Part shown: positions 30,353 through 43,368 of the stretch, in pieces | How the letters are laid out: each line of letters begins with the position of its first letter | How positions within the stretch are numbered: position 1 is the first letter of the stretch | From: Triticum aestivum | Lineage: Eukaryota; Streptophyta; Magnoliopsida; Poales; Poaceae | DNA length: 64,000 nucleotides | Assembly (NCBI RefSeq): GCF_018294505.1 | Contig: NC_057807.1 | Span: forward strand, 138,662,747 to 138,726,746 | Direction of reading: 5' to 3' | Made by a program: the position numbers and the translations under genes | Notes under the pieces: generated by a model | What the model saw: only the letters and a program-made list of their open reading frames with translations | Told to the model about the DNA's origin: nothing | Database searches by the model: none

Positions 30353-33300
30353 TGGATCGAGGATTGAGTGAAGAAGGGTTGACGTTGGCTTTGGCCCGAC
30401 TGAATGTCCTAGAGACACTTTCCCGGGAGCGCCTGGCAGTAATCTTGATATTTAATCCTTCGCCAGTCGCCTCGATCGATTCTGGTTTCTGAAATTTCCG
30501 GGTGAAATATGTAGCATGGTTCTGAGAAGATTGGACTTGGGTATCTTTGTTGAGATCGACCGATTTGCTGCGTCCGGATTTCACGGGATTCGAATTTTGG
30601 AGAAGCGCGCAGGTTGGGGCGCGGCACGGTGAGTGGGGCAGGTGGAGAGGGACTCCTCGATCCTCGCACCACCTTTTTCGCCATGCATCGAGTGGGCACC
30701 GGTTGCGGGATGTGTTGAGATTGCGTGGGCCCACAGGTCAGCCACTCGGTCGTGGAACCATATAAGGCGACGCGGCCGATGCGTGGAACAATGTCTGCCA
30801 TTCTCCCCTTTCTCCTCTACCTCTTCGCCTCTTCTACTCCAGAACGCCCCTCAGCCCATTCCTCTCGAGCTTTGCAGTAATGGCGAAGGACAAGACCAGG
30901 GCCTTGGAGCGCACGAAGAAGACGATGGCCAAAGGGAAGAAGACGGCGAAGGGGTCGACCTCGTGATCTGCCTTGCCGCCGGGTTGGATCCAGGGGGATT
31001 GGATCCCCTCCTCCATCTCGGGGGAGGATCTGGAGAATCTCGTCACCGACGGCTTGATTGCTGAAGGATCTTGGAGGCTGCCGGAGGGAGAGTCTGAGCC
31101 CGCGCCTCACGATGGCGAACGAGTCCTCCTCACGACGCATGTCGAAAGAGGTTTCTCACTGCCCCCACATCCATTCTTTCGAGGTTTCTTGAATTTCTTT
31201 GATTCTCAGATCTATCACTTTCCTCCCAACACTATCTCATACCATGCCGCATTCGTTTCGATGTGTGAGAAGTTCCTGGGATGTCACCCACACTGGGGAT
31301 TGTTCAAGCACATTTTCACTTGTCGATCTCAGTCGGTGAAGAAAGCAAATCGAACCGACGAGAGGACGCACATGATCCAAATTTATGGGGGGTTAGGAAT
31401 CCAAATGAGGGGCAGGAGCTCCTTTCCTCCTATGACCTTTCCTGAATCTGTTAGAGGGTGGAAGTCGACCTGGTTTTACTGCAAGGATGTCCCAACTCCG
31501 GGTCAGTCGACTGGTCTTCCCTCTTTCTCTCTGAAGAGGCTTTGTGCTCCTTGTTCGACTGTAGAAGAACACGATAAGGGTGAGGTGTACATCCTAGTCG
31601 ACATGGTCGTGGCACTGATCCAGGGCGGAGTGACAGGAATGGATTTTCTGGAGGTGTTTCTCAGTCGACTCATCCAGCCCTTGCAAGCTCGTGACCACCC
31701 CATGTGGCTGTACTCGGGTCCAGAAGACACCGCTTGGACTCATCCAGAGGAGGCCGGAGAGGAGACGGTGGCGCAGTGGCTTTGGAGCATCACCAGAAAC
31801 AAGGACAACCCGCGCGGAGCAAAACGGATCTTGCCATTTGACGCTGAGCATCCTCCGGGAGAGGTATGACCTGCTTGTCGAGTGTTTCGCCTTTTTACTT
31901 TCAAATGTGCAATTGTACTGGAAGCTGACTGATCTATGTAATCCGGGCCTTGTAGGTATTCACAAAGTTGTACTCGCCCGTGCAGAACAGAGAACCACAC
32001 CTCAGAGGAGGAGAGAACAAGGGCAGCGACAACATTGAATATGCAGACGACAGCGACGATGATAGTGACGATTCTGATGATGAGGAGGAGGTCGAGTCTC
32101 CACCATGCACCGAGAGACGCACTAAGCAATCGCAAGACCCCGCAGTCGACCATGGCAAGGCAACTGCGCCGAGTGCAAGGACTCCAAAGTGCACTCAGAC
32201 GTCGACCCCTAACCCGACGAAGAAAGCCACCAAACAAGCCATGGTCAATCCTCCAAAGCCTCGGAAAGCTCTGCCTAGGATCAAAGTCGTTGTGCCTATT
32301 GCTTCGGCGTAAGTATTTCTTCTTCTTTTCTTCCTTGCTGCTGCAGACCTTCTTGCTTGTTTGACCGAGTGTGATTCTGGATTTCCAGGGCTGCTACTTC
32401 TGGGATGTCCCTTATGGACATTGATAACGAGTAGGCTGACGCAGAGACCGCAGACGTGGAGACTGCAGACGCGGCCACTTCTCGAGCAGGTAAGATCATT
32501 TCGCGCCTTGTCGATTGAGACCTTACTATCCATTGAAATCTTGATGTCGAATAATTACAGTGCCAACAGACGTCATCCAACTTCCAAACGACGACGAAGA
32601 TGAGCCTCTAAGGAATGAAGGAGGAAGAGGCAGGGCCTCGACCACCTCACGGAATCCCGCCCGGAGGGTATCTTCCAGCCGGGCGTCTCATCCTCTGCCT
32701 AAACCTGTTATTCAAGAAATCGATGGCTCGTCTCGAGTTGGTGTCTCTTTTGCTGACCCTTTGTCGACTACCCAGCCTCCGACATCGACTGGACAGACTC
32801 AAATGCTGATCCCTCCAGCTGTACCATCAACTCCTACGTTGAGTGGATTTGGTCTACATCATGTCCCGGAGGACCAAACAGGAGCTGCCAAGGAAGCTAT
32901 GAGCTAGGCAGGTTTGATGATGCAGCAACTGAAGGAGGTGTATGAATCCAGCAAGGCTGCTTACGACACCAGTTCTGCCCTTCAGGCCAACATTCAAGTA
33001 TGTGCGATTGTAAGTTGATTTCCAATTGGATTTTCTTCATCTTGAATCTGTACACCCACTGGGTGTTTTCATTCGCTATGTAGTTCTTCTTCTACTCGAG
33101 TCGGTCAGGCCGTGTCGAGTGGGGTGTTTGGTCCAGTGGGGGCACGCTAAGTGCACCCACTGGGTGTAGTCCTTGAGACCCTCGTCGAATGTTTGATTCT
33201 GGGGGGGGGGGTCTTAGAATATGTTTGTTTGCAGCTGTTCCCTCGGTCCGGTCAGGCCGTGCCGAGTGGGTAACTGATCCAGTGGGGGCACGCTAAGTGC

Positions 33301-34059
33301 ACCCACTGGGTGTAGTCCTTGAGACCGCTGTTGACTGTAGGCAGTTGGCGGGGGTCTGGGAACATTTTTTGATAACAGCAATCTGGATTTGCTCTTCTCC
33401 ACTCGGAAGTAGAGGGTCATTGTCTTTGTTGACTGAATAGTATTTTTCTTGATTTCAGAAATCTTGTGAAATTGGAACTCAATATGTTGCGCCGGAGAAG
33501 GAAAAGATCCAACTCCAGCTCGACCTGGAACTTGCCAAGAAGAACCTGAAATTTGCACAGGCTGAAGTGAAGACCATGGGAGGTAATATTTTGCTGATTG
33601 TAAGCTTTGTAATTTCTTCTTTTCCGTCCTTTGAACCGAGTGATCCCACATGAACAAATGTGCGTAGTGAAAACTGTCAACTCCAAGCACGAGTGAAGAA
33701 TATTATTTCTTTAGACACCATGTAGCAGGCGCTGGAGAAGGATAACGGACTTGCGGGGGCGTAGAAGGTGGCGCGGGAGAAGACTGAAGCAGCTGAGAGG
33801 AAGCTTTCCTCAGTCGAAAAACTCAAAAAGGAGAATGCGGCTCTAAAAACTGTCGTCGAGGAGGTGAAGAAGGAAGCTACACGGCTGAGAGAGGAGAAAA
33901 TCGTCTTGGCCAGCAAGGTGGACCAGCTCACTCGGAAGAGGGACGAGCTGGAGAATTACTTGGGGAGCCTTCCAAAGAAGATGTTCATCATGCTCGAAGG
34001 TAACTTTCTTCGTCCGAGTGAATCCAACAAACTTCTACACAATACTGGTGCTGACTCGT

Positions 34060-35627
34060 TGCTACCTCTTGAGCACTGCGTTGGTTTTCCCTTGAAGAGG
34101 AAAGGGTGATGCAGCAAAGTAGCGTAAGTATTTCCCTTAGTTTTTGAGAACCAAGGTATCAATCCAGTAGGAGGCTCCTTACAAGTCCCTCGTACCTACA
34201 CAAACAAACAAGAACCTCGCAACCAACACGAAAAGGGGTTGTCAATCCCTTCACGGTAACTTGCAAAAGTGAGATTTGATAGAGATAATAAGATAAGATA
34301 AATATTTTTGGTATTTTTATGATATAGATTGGAAAGTAAAGATTGCAAAATAAAGTAGATTGGAAACTTATATGATAAAGATAGACCCAGGGGCCATAGG
34401 TTTCACTAGTGGCTTCTCTCAAGATAGCATAAGTATTACGGTGGGTGAACAAATTACTGTCGAGCAATTGATAGAAAAGTGCATAGTTATGAGATTATCT
34501 AGGCATGATCATGTATATAGGCATCACGTCTCCGACAAGTAGACCGACTCCTGCCTACATCTACTACTATTACTCCACACATCGACCGCTATCCAGCATG
34601 CATCTAGAGTGTTAAGTTCATAAGAACAGAGTAATGCATTAGGCAAGATGACATGATGTAGAGGGATAAACTCAAGCAATATGTTATAAACCCCATCTTT
34701 TTATCCTCGATGGCAACAATATAATACGTGCCTTGCTGCCCCTGCTGTCACTAGGAAAGGACATCGCAAGATTGAACCCAAAGCTAAGCACTTCCCACAT
34801 TGCAAGAAAGATCAATCTAGTAGGCCAAACCAAACTGATAATTCGCAGAGACTTGCAAAGATAACCAATCATACATAAAAGAATTTAGAGGAGATTCAAA
34901 TATTTCTCGTAGATAAACTTGATCATAAACCCACAATTCATCGGATCTCGATAAACACACCGCAAAAAGAGTTACATCGAATAGATCTCCAAGAAGATCG
35001 AGGAGAACATTGTATTGAGATTCAAAGAGAGAGAAGAAGCCATCTAGCTAATAACTGTGGACCCGAAGGTCTGTGGTAAACTACTCACAACTCATCGGAG
35101 ATGCTATGGTGTTGATGTAGAAGCCCTCCGTGATCGATTCCCCCTCCAGCGGAGCCGGCGAAGGCTCCAAGATGGGATCTCGCGGATACAGAAAGGTGCG
35201 GCGGTCGAAATAGGTTTTCCTGGTGCTCCTGGATGTTTTCGGGGTACGTAGATATATATAGGCGAAGGAAGTTGGTCAGGGGAGCCACGAGGGGCCCACG
35301 AGGGTGGGGGCACACCCACCCCCCTAGGGCGCGCCTGGCATCCTCGTGGCCGCCTAGGCTGCTTCTTGACGTCCACTCCAAGTCTCCTGGATTGCGTTTG
35401 TTCCAAAAAGATCGCTCCCGAAGGTTTCATTCCGTTTGGACTCTGTTTGATATTCCTTTTCTTCAAAACACTGAAATAGGCAAAAACAACAATTCAGGCT
35501 GGGCCTCCGGTTAGTAGGTTAGTCCCCAAAATGATATAAAAGTGTAAAGTAAAGCCCATAAACATCCAAAACAGGTAATATATAGCATGGAACAATCAAA
35601 AATTACAAATACGTTGGAGACGTATCA
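34060..35627 (-). mobile_element. Solo LTR, same family as 46248-52477
   Basis: On the minus strand it starts TGATACGTCTCC and ends GAGGTAGCA, matching the LTR at 46248-47825 throughout. Perfect 5-bp duplication CTCGT at 34055-34059 and 35628-35632. 1568 bp, with a TATATATA box (plus coordinates 35253-35260). No internal sequence, so it formed by LTR-LTR recombination. It lies in the last intron of the accessory gene. Confidence 0.93.
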
Positions 35628-35851
35628 CTCGTGCTTTCCCTTCTTGTGCAGAGTTCTGTCGGAATTTTGAGCAGGAGACCGAACGAATCGAACCAGGCCT
35701 GGACCCCACAAATTCACTCATCAAATATGAAGCTGCCATGAATGTATTGCGACTTGAAGCTCGTCTCGACGGTGTCTTAGTTGACAAGGATAGACCAAGA
35801 GTTGTGGCCAGAGGACAAACTTCAGAATGATCTTGAGTCACTGATGACTCG

Positions 35852-38800
35852 TGTAGCGCCCAAGATGCGATTCTATCCCGATCACGTGATGAACTTGTGA
35901 TTGGGGCACACCGCATTTCAAGCGCATAGCAAGGTGGATATCATTACAACATACCATATACGGAATAGATGGGAATACAAGATAAAGGCTTACACTCGCC
36001 ACAAGCTACAACATTCATACAACAATACATCAATACATAGCATCCATCATGCAGAAGAGCAGGATCCGACTACGGATGAAATCAAACGAAAAAGAAGAAC
36101 GACATCCACCTTGCTAATCTCAGGCTCCCAACCTGGAACCTAAATCCCTTGACTGAAGAAGAGGCAGAAGAATAACTCCAAACAAGCAAACATCACACTC
36201 GCGTCAGATCATCGCATTATCTGTACCTGCAACTGTTGTTGTAGTAATCTGTGAGCCACGAGGACTCAGCAATCCCATTACCATGGATATCAAGACTAGC
36301 ACAGCTTAATGGGTATGGAATGGATAAGCGGTGAGGTTGCAGCAAGCGACTAAGCAATGTATAGTGGCTAACTTACGAGTACAAGAGTAAGATGAGAAGC
36401 TACGCAAATGGTCGCAAACTAGTAATGATCAAGAAGTGGTCCTGAACTACTTACGTTCAAACATAACCCCACTGTGTTCTCTTCTCGAACTCACCCGAAA
36501 AGACACCATCAGGGTTACACACGCGGTTGATGTATTTTAATTCAATTCTGGTGTCAAGTTCTCTACAACCGGATATTAAAAACTTCCATCTACCACATAA
36601 CCGCGGGCACGGCTCTCGAAAGTTTAAACCCTGCAGGAGTGTCCCAACTTAGCTCATGACAAGCTCACGATCCGCGGAGGCAATCCTCCATCGCATGCGA
36701 TCAGACCCGGGATCCCGGTGCATAAGACATTTCGATAATGGTAAAACTAATCCAGCAAGACCTCCCGGCGTGCCGACACCTTGATAGTAGCCGCATGTAT
36801 CTTGTCTCAGGCCACGTCCGGATGGGACAAGCTACGAGTAAAACCAGATCCTCGGGTTTCCCCGTGGTGGCCCCGTGGGCCGCCCATTTAGGACCAACAC
36901 CATCTGCCCTGGCCCCCCTGTTTATGTGGAATTGGAACCCGGGGACGCGACCCCCTATGCAGATTAATTAATTAATTCAATATTATTATGATGGCAAATG
37001 TTAAAACCAATGTTGGTCCTTGCTGGAAGAGTTTTATTCAAAGCGAACTATCAAGAGGGGCCCATAAACCATCACCATGTTAGGGACGCAAAATTAAGGA
37101 AGATAACACCGGTATGACAGAAATTAGGCGGCAAGAGTGGAACAAAACACAAGGCAAAAGTCCGAGCCTTCCACACTTTACCAAGTATATATGTGCATTA
37201 ATTAAATAAGAGATATTTTGACATCCCAAAATATCCATGTCCCAACATGGAACAACCTACAACTGACATGCAACTAGCAACTGCACCTGCAACTAGCAAC
37301 ACTATAAGAGGGGCTGAGCAACGCGGTAACATAGCCAAACAACGGTTTGCTGGGATGGTGAAAAAGGTTAGAGGCTGTTTCATGGCAATTTGGGAGGCTT
37401 GATAAACAAGTAGTAGGAAGCATGACAAAGTCATAGCATCGAGACAACTAGCATGGCAATGATAATAGTGAGATCCAGGGTAACGGTCATCTTGCCTGAA
37501 ATCCCGCTAGGAAGAAGAACGAGTCCATGAAGTAGACGAATGGCGTAGTCGAACAAATCCTCACAATCCGCAACGTTACCGAAACTAAGAAGCAAACAAC
37601 ATGGTAAACACACAAGCATAAACATGGCATGATGCACAAACAAGTATGATGTATGTCCAGTTTAAATATGCATGGCATTGCAAAGTGCAACAGACAATAT
37701 TACAAATTAAGTGGAGCTCAATATGCAACGAGTTGCATATTGACAAAACACCACATTCCAATATTTAGTTCTCTCTTGTTTATGTACCAAATAATATCAA
37801 ATGTTGTTAAACATGACAAGAGGTGAAGCATAATAAAACTACATGCTTAGGCAAGTTTAAATGAGGCTGGAACACAAACAACAATTCTGAAAAAAACATA
37901 TGTTATTTAGCAATTTAAAGCAAATAACAAATTTTAACATTTTAAATGTTCTTATCATGATGCAGATAACATATACAAGTTTTATGCAATTTTATGAAAA
38001 TGTGGACATGAGCATGTTATGAAGCATTTGTCACCGTGGTGGAAAGAAAGGGTGTCATGACAACGAATCCAAAAATGATGCCACGGCAACATATTAGTTC
38101 CGTAGCTCACGAAGATACCGACGCAAAAGAAAGTGGGCGTGAGCATGTCATGCAAGGATGGTGGGGTGATCCTGGTAACCGGGTGTCCCACATGTCAGCG
38201 GCATGGCAAATGAGGAGGAACATGCAAGGATCAATTCGGACACGGTGCAAACACGAGCCTTTCATACAACACACACATTCGGTCCACGGGTGATCGTCTC
38301 GTTGGTTATACCTTCGAAGCGTGCATTCGGGCAGGACGCGTTCAATGCGGTGTAGATGGAAGTAGACGTTCTCGCTACGGTAGTGGAGGTAGTGGTTCAT
38401 GTTTCGTAGATGTTCGGGGTCACGGCGAGGAACTTGACGTCCACGAAGTCTTCGAGGGTCGACGGTAGTGATACACACGTTATCGGGGTACTTGTCGGTC
38501 TGGTCTTGGCGACGGTAGTTGTACACGGGTCGTAGACATTCTCGGGTCATGGGTAGAGGTACTTGGTGCATCGTCGTGGTACTTGGCCAAATTCTCGGAG
38601 AAGATGCTTGAAGTTTCCATGTCCTTCGAGGTCATCGTGTAGACGAACTTGAGGTACTCCGGGGCAGAGGTCTCAACGTTGCAACGTTGGTCTTGGAGGC
38701 GAGCCGAGCGAATTAGCTCGCGAGGGCAGCGGTGGCGAGCGAGGCAGCAACAACAAGACGAGGCACCACGGCTGAGCGAGGTAGGGGCTGAGCGAGGTCA

Positions 38801-39935
38801 ACGCGAGGACGAGGCAGAGAAGCCTCCTATCGTGTAGATGAGTGGGAGGAGTCCAAATGGCTCCTCGCTAGGGAAGACGTCGTCGTGGCAGGGGCTCGGC
38901 AGATCCGGAGGTCGGACTCCATTTCCGACGGTGGTGGAACTTGGCGGTGGCGGAGGAGGTTGGTGCAGGCCATGAGCAGCGGCGCCATGGCCGGCGGGAG
39001 CAGCAACAAGCTCGGCGGGGTCTGGGCACCGACAAGGAGACGCGGAGGCGGCGCGGTCTTGGACGGCGACGCGGGAGGATGATGGTCGGTCGGGCGGCTC
39101 CGGTAGCTCGGATCAAAGCTCGGGAAGAGCAGAGCGCGGCTGAGCATGCGAGGTCGGGCGCTGGCACTCGCGTGCGTGTGTGGTGGCGAGGTGGGGGATC
39201 GAGAGGAAGAGAGGAAGGGATCAAGAGGAGGGGGTCGGGCGCTGGGTTCTGGCGGCGCGAGGGGAGAAGTGGGGATCGAAGAAGAGGGTGCTTGTGCGGG
39301 CTAGGGTTAGGAGGGAGTGGATGGGCCTGATGAGGTGGGCCGGCGTTGTGGGCTAGGAGGCCCAACTGGGCTTCTCTCTTCTCGATTTACAGAAAATGGA
39401 AAGAAAGAATAGAGAGAAAAGAGAAGGTTAGAGAAAGAATTGGCACGGGGTTAATTTTCTCAGACTCAGAAAAATGATTTTAATCCAAGAAAAAATGGTG
39501 TGGACATGATTGCACGAATTAAATTCAAACTCATGTGAAATTCAAATGGGTTTGAACTTGGACATGTTTTTTGAAGTGTCCAAAAATGTTGAGGATTTTG
39601 GTGGAGCTCGGGAAAGAGATGAAAGAATTTATGGACAAAGTTTGAGGTCAAGAAGTGAGATAACAAAGGGATGGGGAATTATTTTGCAAGTGTGTCAAAG
39701 GTAATTCCACATCAATGGGATATTTTATAATAGCTCCCTAATATTGGGAGGATATGTTATAAAGAGAAGTCACCCTTCCCTCGATTTAAATGGATCGAAG
39801 ATCCATGCAATTTATTTAAAAGAGTTATAAAATTAGTGATATGATGGCATGATGAATGAAACAAAGCAATTGAAACACACGGCAAAACTCGGAATACATG
39901 GAAGGCATTTGGAGCGTCGGTCTCAGGGCGTCACA
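35852..39935 (-). mobile_element. Solo LTR of a chromovirus-type Gypsy family
   Basis: On the minus strand it starts TGTGACGCCCTGAGACCG and ends GGGCGCTACA; 4084 bp. Flanks ACTCG (35847-35851) and AATCG (39936-39940) match in four of five bases. A GC-rich block lies at 38650-39370 and AT-rich text elsewhere, the same layout as the LTRs at 5012 and 52478. The shared CCTGCAGGG / CCGCGG block is at 36596-36645. No gag or pol. ORFs in it are not conserved genes. It interrupts the last exon of the accessory gene. Confidence 0.88.
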
Positions 39936-40385
39936 AATCGGCTCAATGAAGTTCCGAGCCGAGTGCAGGCATGGAAGAGATCAGCTGCTCATTGTGGAGC
40001 TGACGTGGCCCTCTCACTCGTCGGAGTTCATTGCAAGGATGCTAAAGAAGAAAAGTTGAAGGCTCTCCAAGTGGCGAACACGAAGAAACTCCAGTTTGAA
40101 TCCTTCATGGATACTTTCATCGAGGCCGCCACTCGCATAGCTGACGGCATTGACCTGGACTCCTTCGTCGAGCCAGCAAGTCCGGCTCCTGCCAAGTGAA
40201 GAAAAAACTTGATGATTCGAATTTATTTGCCTTGGGATGCCGAGTGATACTGTAATTGTTAAACTGCTTCGAGCTTGACGTCCGAATACTTTTGCTTGCG
40301 ATTCTGAACTTGATGGTTTTATCAGAACTTGATGGTTTTATCCAAATATTGTTTTTCTGCGTACAGAATGCCTCATGTGAACGGA

Positions 40386-41220
40386 TTTTTAACTTAGGCG
40401 AAACTGGTTCGCGGCTAAAACCCCGAGTGGGAGGATTGCTCTCACTCGGAGTAAAATTTTAACTTAGGCGAAGTTGGTTCATAGCTAAGCCCCTGAGTGG
40501 GAGGATTGCTCTCACTCGGAGTAGATTTTTAACTTAGGCGAAACTGGTTCGCGACTAAGCCCCCGAGTGGGAGGACTGCTCTCCACTCATAGTAGATTTT
40601 AACTGAGGAGAAACTGGTTCATGGCTAAGCCCCTGAGTGGAAGGATTGCTCTCACTCAGAGTAGATTTTTAACTTAGGTGAAACTGGTTCGCGGCTAAGC
40701 CCCCGAGTGGGAGGATTGCTCTCCACTCGGAGTAGATTTTAACTTAGACGAAACTGGTTCGCGGCTAAGCCCCTGAGTGAGAGGATTGCTCTCACTCGGA
40801 GCAGGTTTTTAACTTAGGCGAAAATGGTTCGCGGCTAAGCCCCGAGTGGGAGGATTGCTCTCACTCGGAGTAGATTTTTAACTTAGGCGAAGCTGGTTCG
40901 TGGCTAAGCCTCCGAGTGGGAGGATTGCTCTCCACTCGGAGTAGGTTTTTAACTTAGGCAAAGTTGGTTCACGGCTAAGCCCCCGAGTGGGAGGATTGCT
41001 CTCAGTCGGAGTAGATTTTTAACTTAGACGAAGCTGGTTTGCAGCTAAGATAGTTCGCGGCTAAGCCCTAGAGTGGGAGGATTTCTCTCACTCGGAGTAG
41101 ATTTTTAATTTAGGCAAAGCTAGTTCGCGGATAATCTCCCGAGTGGGAGGATTGCTCTCCACTCAGAGTAGATTTTTAACTTAGGCGAAAACGGGTTCCA
41201 CAGTTAAGTCACCCACTGGG
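40386..41220 (-). repeat. Tandem repeat array of about 70 bp units in the Tat element
   Basis: About 12 copies of TTTTAACTTAGGCGAA(A/G)CTGGTTCGCGGCTAAGCCCC followed by GAGTGGGAGGATTGCTCT and CACTCGGAGTAG. Each unit has a potential hairpin, CCGAGTG...CACTCGG. The array lies between integrase and the accessory gene; arrays in this place are a known trait of Tat elements. Confidence 0.9.
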
Positions 41221-41236
41221 GGATTTCAGCACATGC

Positions 41237-42355
41237 TTATGCAAAAACAATCATTAAAAGACTACAGGAATCTTGTCTTGACAAACAATCGACAAGTACT
41301 TTTATTACATCTTGACAATCCGAATGACAAGTATAAAAATGACGAACAAGATCTGCGTTCCAGGAGCGTGGCTCATCTTTCTTCTGAGCTAGGTTGTAAA
41401 GGTGATAGGCTCCATTGTGAAGCACCTTGGTAACGATGAAGGGGCCTTTCCATGCAGGGGCGAGCTTATGTGGTTGCTGCTGATCCACTCGGAGCACCAG
41501 GTCCCCTTCTTGAAATGCTCGACCCTTGACGTTCTTTGTGTGGAATCGACAAAGATCTTGTTGATAGATAGCCGACCGGAACAAAGACATCTCCCATTCT
41601 TCTTCCAGAAGGTCCACTGCATCAACGTGCTTGCTCTGCCTCAGCTTCTGAATAAAGTTCCACTCAGGGTGCATTGTGAAGCAGATCACTAGGCAGTACA
41701 GCTTCGGCTCCGTACATCATGAAGAAGGGGCTTCAGTTGGTGGATCGGTTGGGAGTTGTCCTCAATCCCCACAGAACAGACATCAGCTCGGTCACCCAAG
41801 CCCCAGCTACGGGTTTGAGGTCGCGCATGAGCCGAGGCTTCAAACCTTGGAGGATCAGACCATTTGCTCTTTCAGCTTGGCCATTCAACTGCAGATGCGC
41901 AACAGATGCATAATCCAGCCGAGTCCCTTGGGAAGCGCAGAACACTCTAAATTCTTTCGATTCGAAGTTTGAGCTGCTATCTGTGAGAATGTTGTGCGGA
42001 ACTCCATATCGGAATGTCAGCTTTCTTATGAAACTGATGGTTGTGCTTGAGTCTAAACTTTTGATAGGCTTGGCCTCAATCCACTTGGTGAACTTGTTGA
42101 CTGCTACAAGAAGATGAGTGAAACCACTTCTGTCAGTCCTGAGCAGCCCGATCATGTCCAATCCCCACACAACAAATGGCCATACGAGTGGAATGGTTTC
42201 AAAGTAGATGATGGCTTGTGGGACATGTTTGCATAGAACCGGCAACCTTCACACTTCTCCATGATTTCCTTTGCAGCCTCATTGGCCCGCGGCCAGTAGA
42301 ATCTTGCTCGGTATGCTTTTCCATGATGGACCGAGAGGACGCATGGTGACCACAT
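41237..42355 (-). pseudogene. Integrase of the Tat element
   Basis: Minus strand. N-terminal zinc region CGHHASSRSI ... KCEGCRFY (its frame shifts near 42320), core with Asp in GLDMIGLL, Asp in LTDSSSNFES and Glu in NGQAERANG, then a GPY/F module HKLAPAWKGPFIV...GAYHLY and a final SWNADLVRHFY. It has at least two frame breaks, between the zinc domain and core (near 42320) and between core and C-terminus (near 41710). It inserts the element's cDNA; no chromodomain is present, in keeping with Tat. Confidence 0.88.
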
Positions 42356-43368
42356 GTCCCTGAGGGGATTTCATCCAAAATCAGTCGACCCTCTTCCAGA
42401 GAAATACATCGTTGAGCCATGCCAGTAACACTCTCTCTGTAGTGCTGCCCATCAATCACTGCGAAAGCCTTGGATCTACGGACAATTTGACGCGCTTCAA
42501 CTTCATATTCTAGAAGCTCTTGCCTGAGCAGATACGCGATATACGGTATTGTCCAGTCGGGGATGATCACCAGGATCTCCATAACCAAATCAGTAACTGC
42601 TGGTACTTTGATCTCAGTTGGATTGGTAGGACTTATTGCTTGGGGAGGTTCTTTAGTAAAAGGATCCTCTTGCACTGATGGGGAATGGATATGCTCAAGA
42701 AACACATTGCTGGGGATAGGTTTCTGAGTGGAACCTATTTTTGCCAGGTCGTCGACTGCTTGATTCTTGATTTGGGGAATGTGGTGAAGCTCCAAACCCA
42801 CGAACTTTTTCTCCAACTTCCTCACTGCATTGCAGTATCTAGTCATGGCAGGGTTTCTGACGTCCCACTCCTTCATCACTTGATTGACCACCAAATACGA
42901 GTCACCATAGACCATCAGGTGACGGACACCGAGTGAGATGGCCATACGCAACCCGTAGAGAAGTGCTTCATATTTAGCTTTGTTATTGGAGGAATCAAAG
43001 TGAATCTCGAGGACATAACTGAGTTTATCACCTCTTGGGGACACCAGGACCACTCCAACACCAGAACCATTCAACATCTTAGACCCATCAAAGAACATAG
43101 TCCAGTGTTTTGAGTGAACTTGAGTCGGCTCTTGCTGTTCAATCCACTCGGCCAAGAAATTCACGGGTGCTTGAGATTTGATCGCCTTCTTCACTTCAAA
43201 CTTGATATCCATAGGGAGAAGTTCAATTGCCCACTTAGCCACTCGACCAGTTGCATATCGATTGTTCATGATCTCAGACAATGGAGCGTCGCTGACGACT
43301 GAAACCGAGTGGTCTTGGAAATAATGTGCAACTTTCTTTGTAGTCAAGTAAATTCCATAAACAAGCTT
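42356..43368 (-). pseudogene. Second (archaeal-type) RNase H and linker, Tat element
   Basis: Frame from 43347 downwards. After a linker (NRYATGRVAKWAIEL) comes a complete RNase H with four acidic positions: Asp in MFFDGSK (residue 87 of the frame), Glu in KAKYEALLYGL (127), Asp in VYGDSYLVV (149) and Asp in AVDDLAK (199/200). This second RNase H distinguishes Tat elements and would remove tRNA or RNA from cDNA. The domain itself has no stop, although the element is dead elsewhere. Confidence 0.85.

Larger units (their letters stand above)
30880..40199 (+). pseudogene. Antisense multi-exon accessory gene of the Tat element (gypsy-type transposon domain)
   Basis: Proposed exons: 30880-31863, 31956-32308, 32389-32489, 32561-32997, 33459-33582, about 33668-33999, then 35652-35851 joined to 39941-40199; stop at 40197. 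Splice sites are canonical (GAG/GTATGA, GGC/GTAAGT, CAG/GTAAGA, CAA/GTATGT). Exon 1 holds the conserved domain known as putative gypsy type transposon (Pfam PF04195): PPGWIQGDW, GFSLPPHPFFRGFLNFF, MCEKFLGCHPHWGLFKHIF and IQPLQARDHPMWLYSGPEDT. Exon 2 is acidic, and the exons near 33700-34000 are heptad-rich and coiled-coil-like. Stops: TGA 30964, TAG in exon 3 (near 32432) and TAG 32905. Two solo LTRs split the last intron and last exon. It lies opposite to gag-pol, as in other Tat elements. Function unknown. Confidence 0.75.

Noticed and set aside
30973..31869. Host gene on the plus strand
   Set aside because: The domain is the gypsy-type transposon domain, and the position between 3' LTR and tandem array fits the Tat accessory gene.
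38107..38571. 154-aa minus-strand ORF
   Set aside because: It lies in a solo LTR, has no recognisable domain, and the surrounding text is repetitive LTR sequence.
40386..41220. Satellite DNA or CRISPR-like repeat
   Set aside because: The array lies between integrase and the accessory gene of a single Tat element, where such repeats are expected; units are head-to-tail without spacers.
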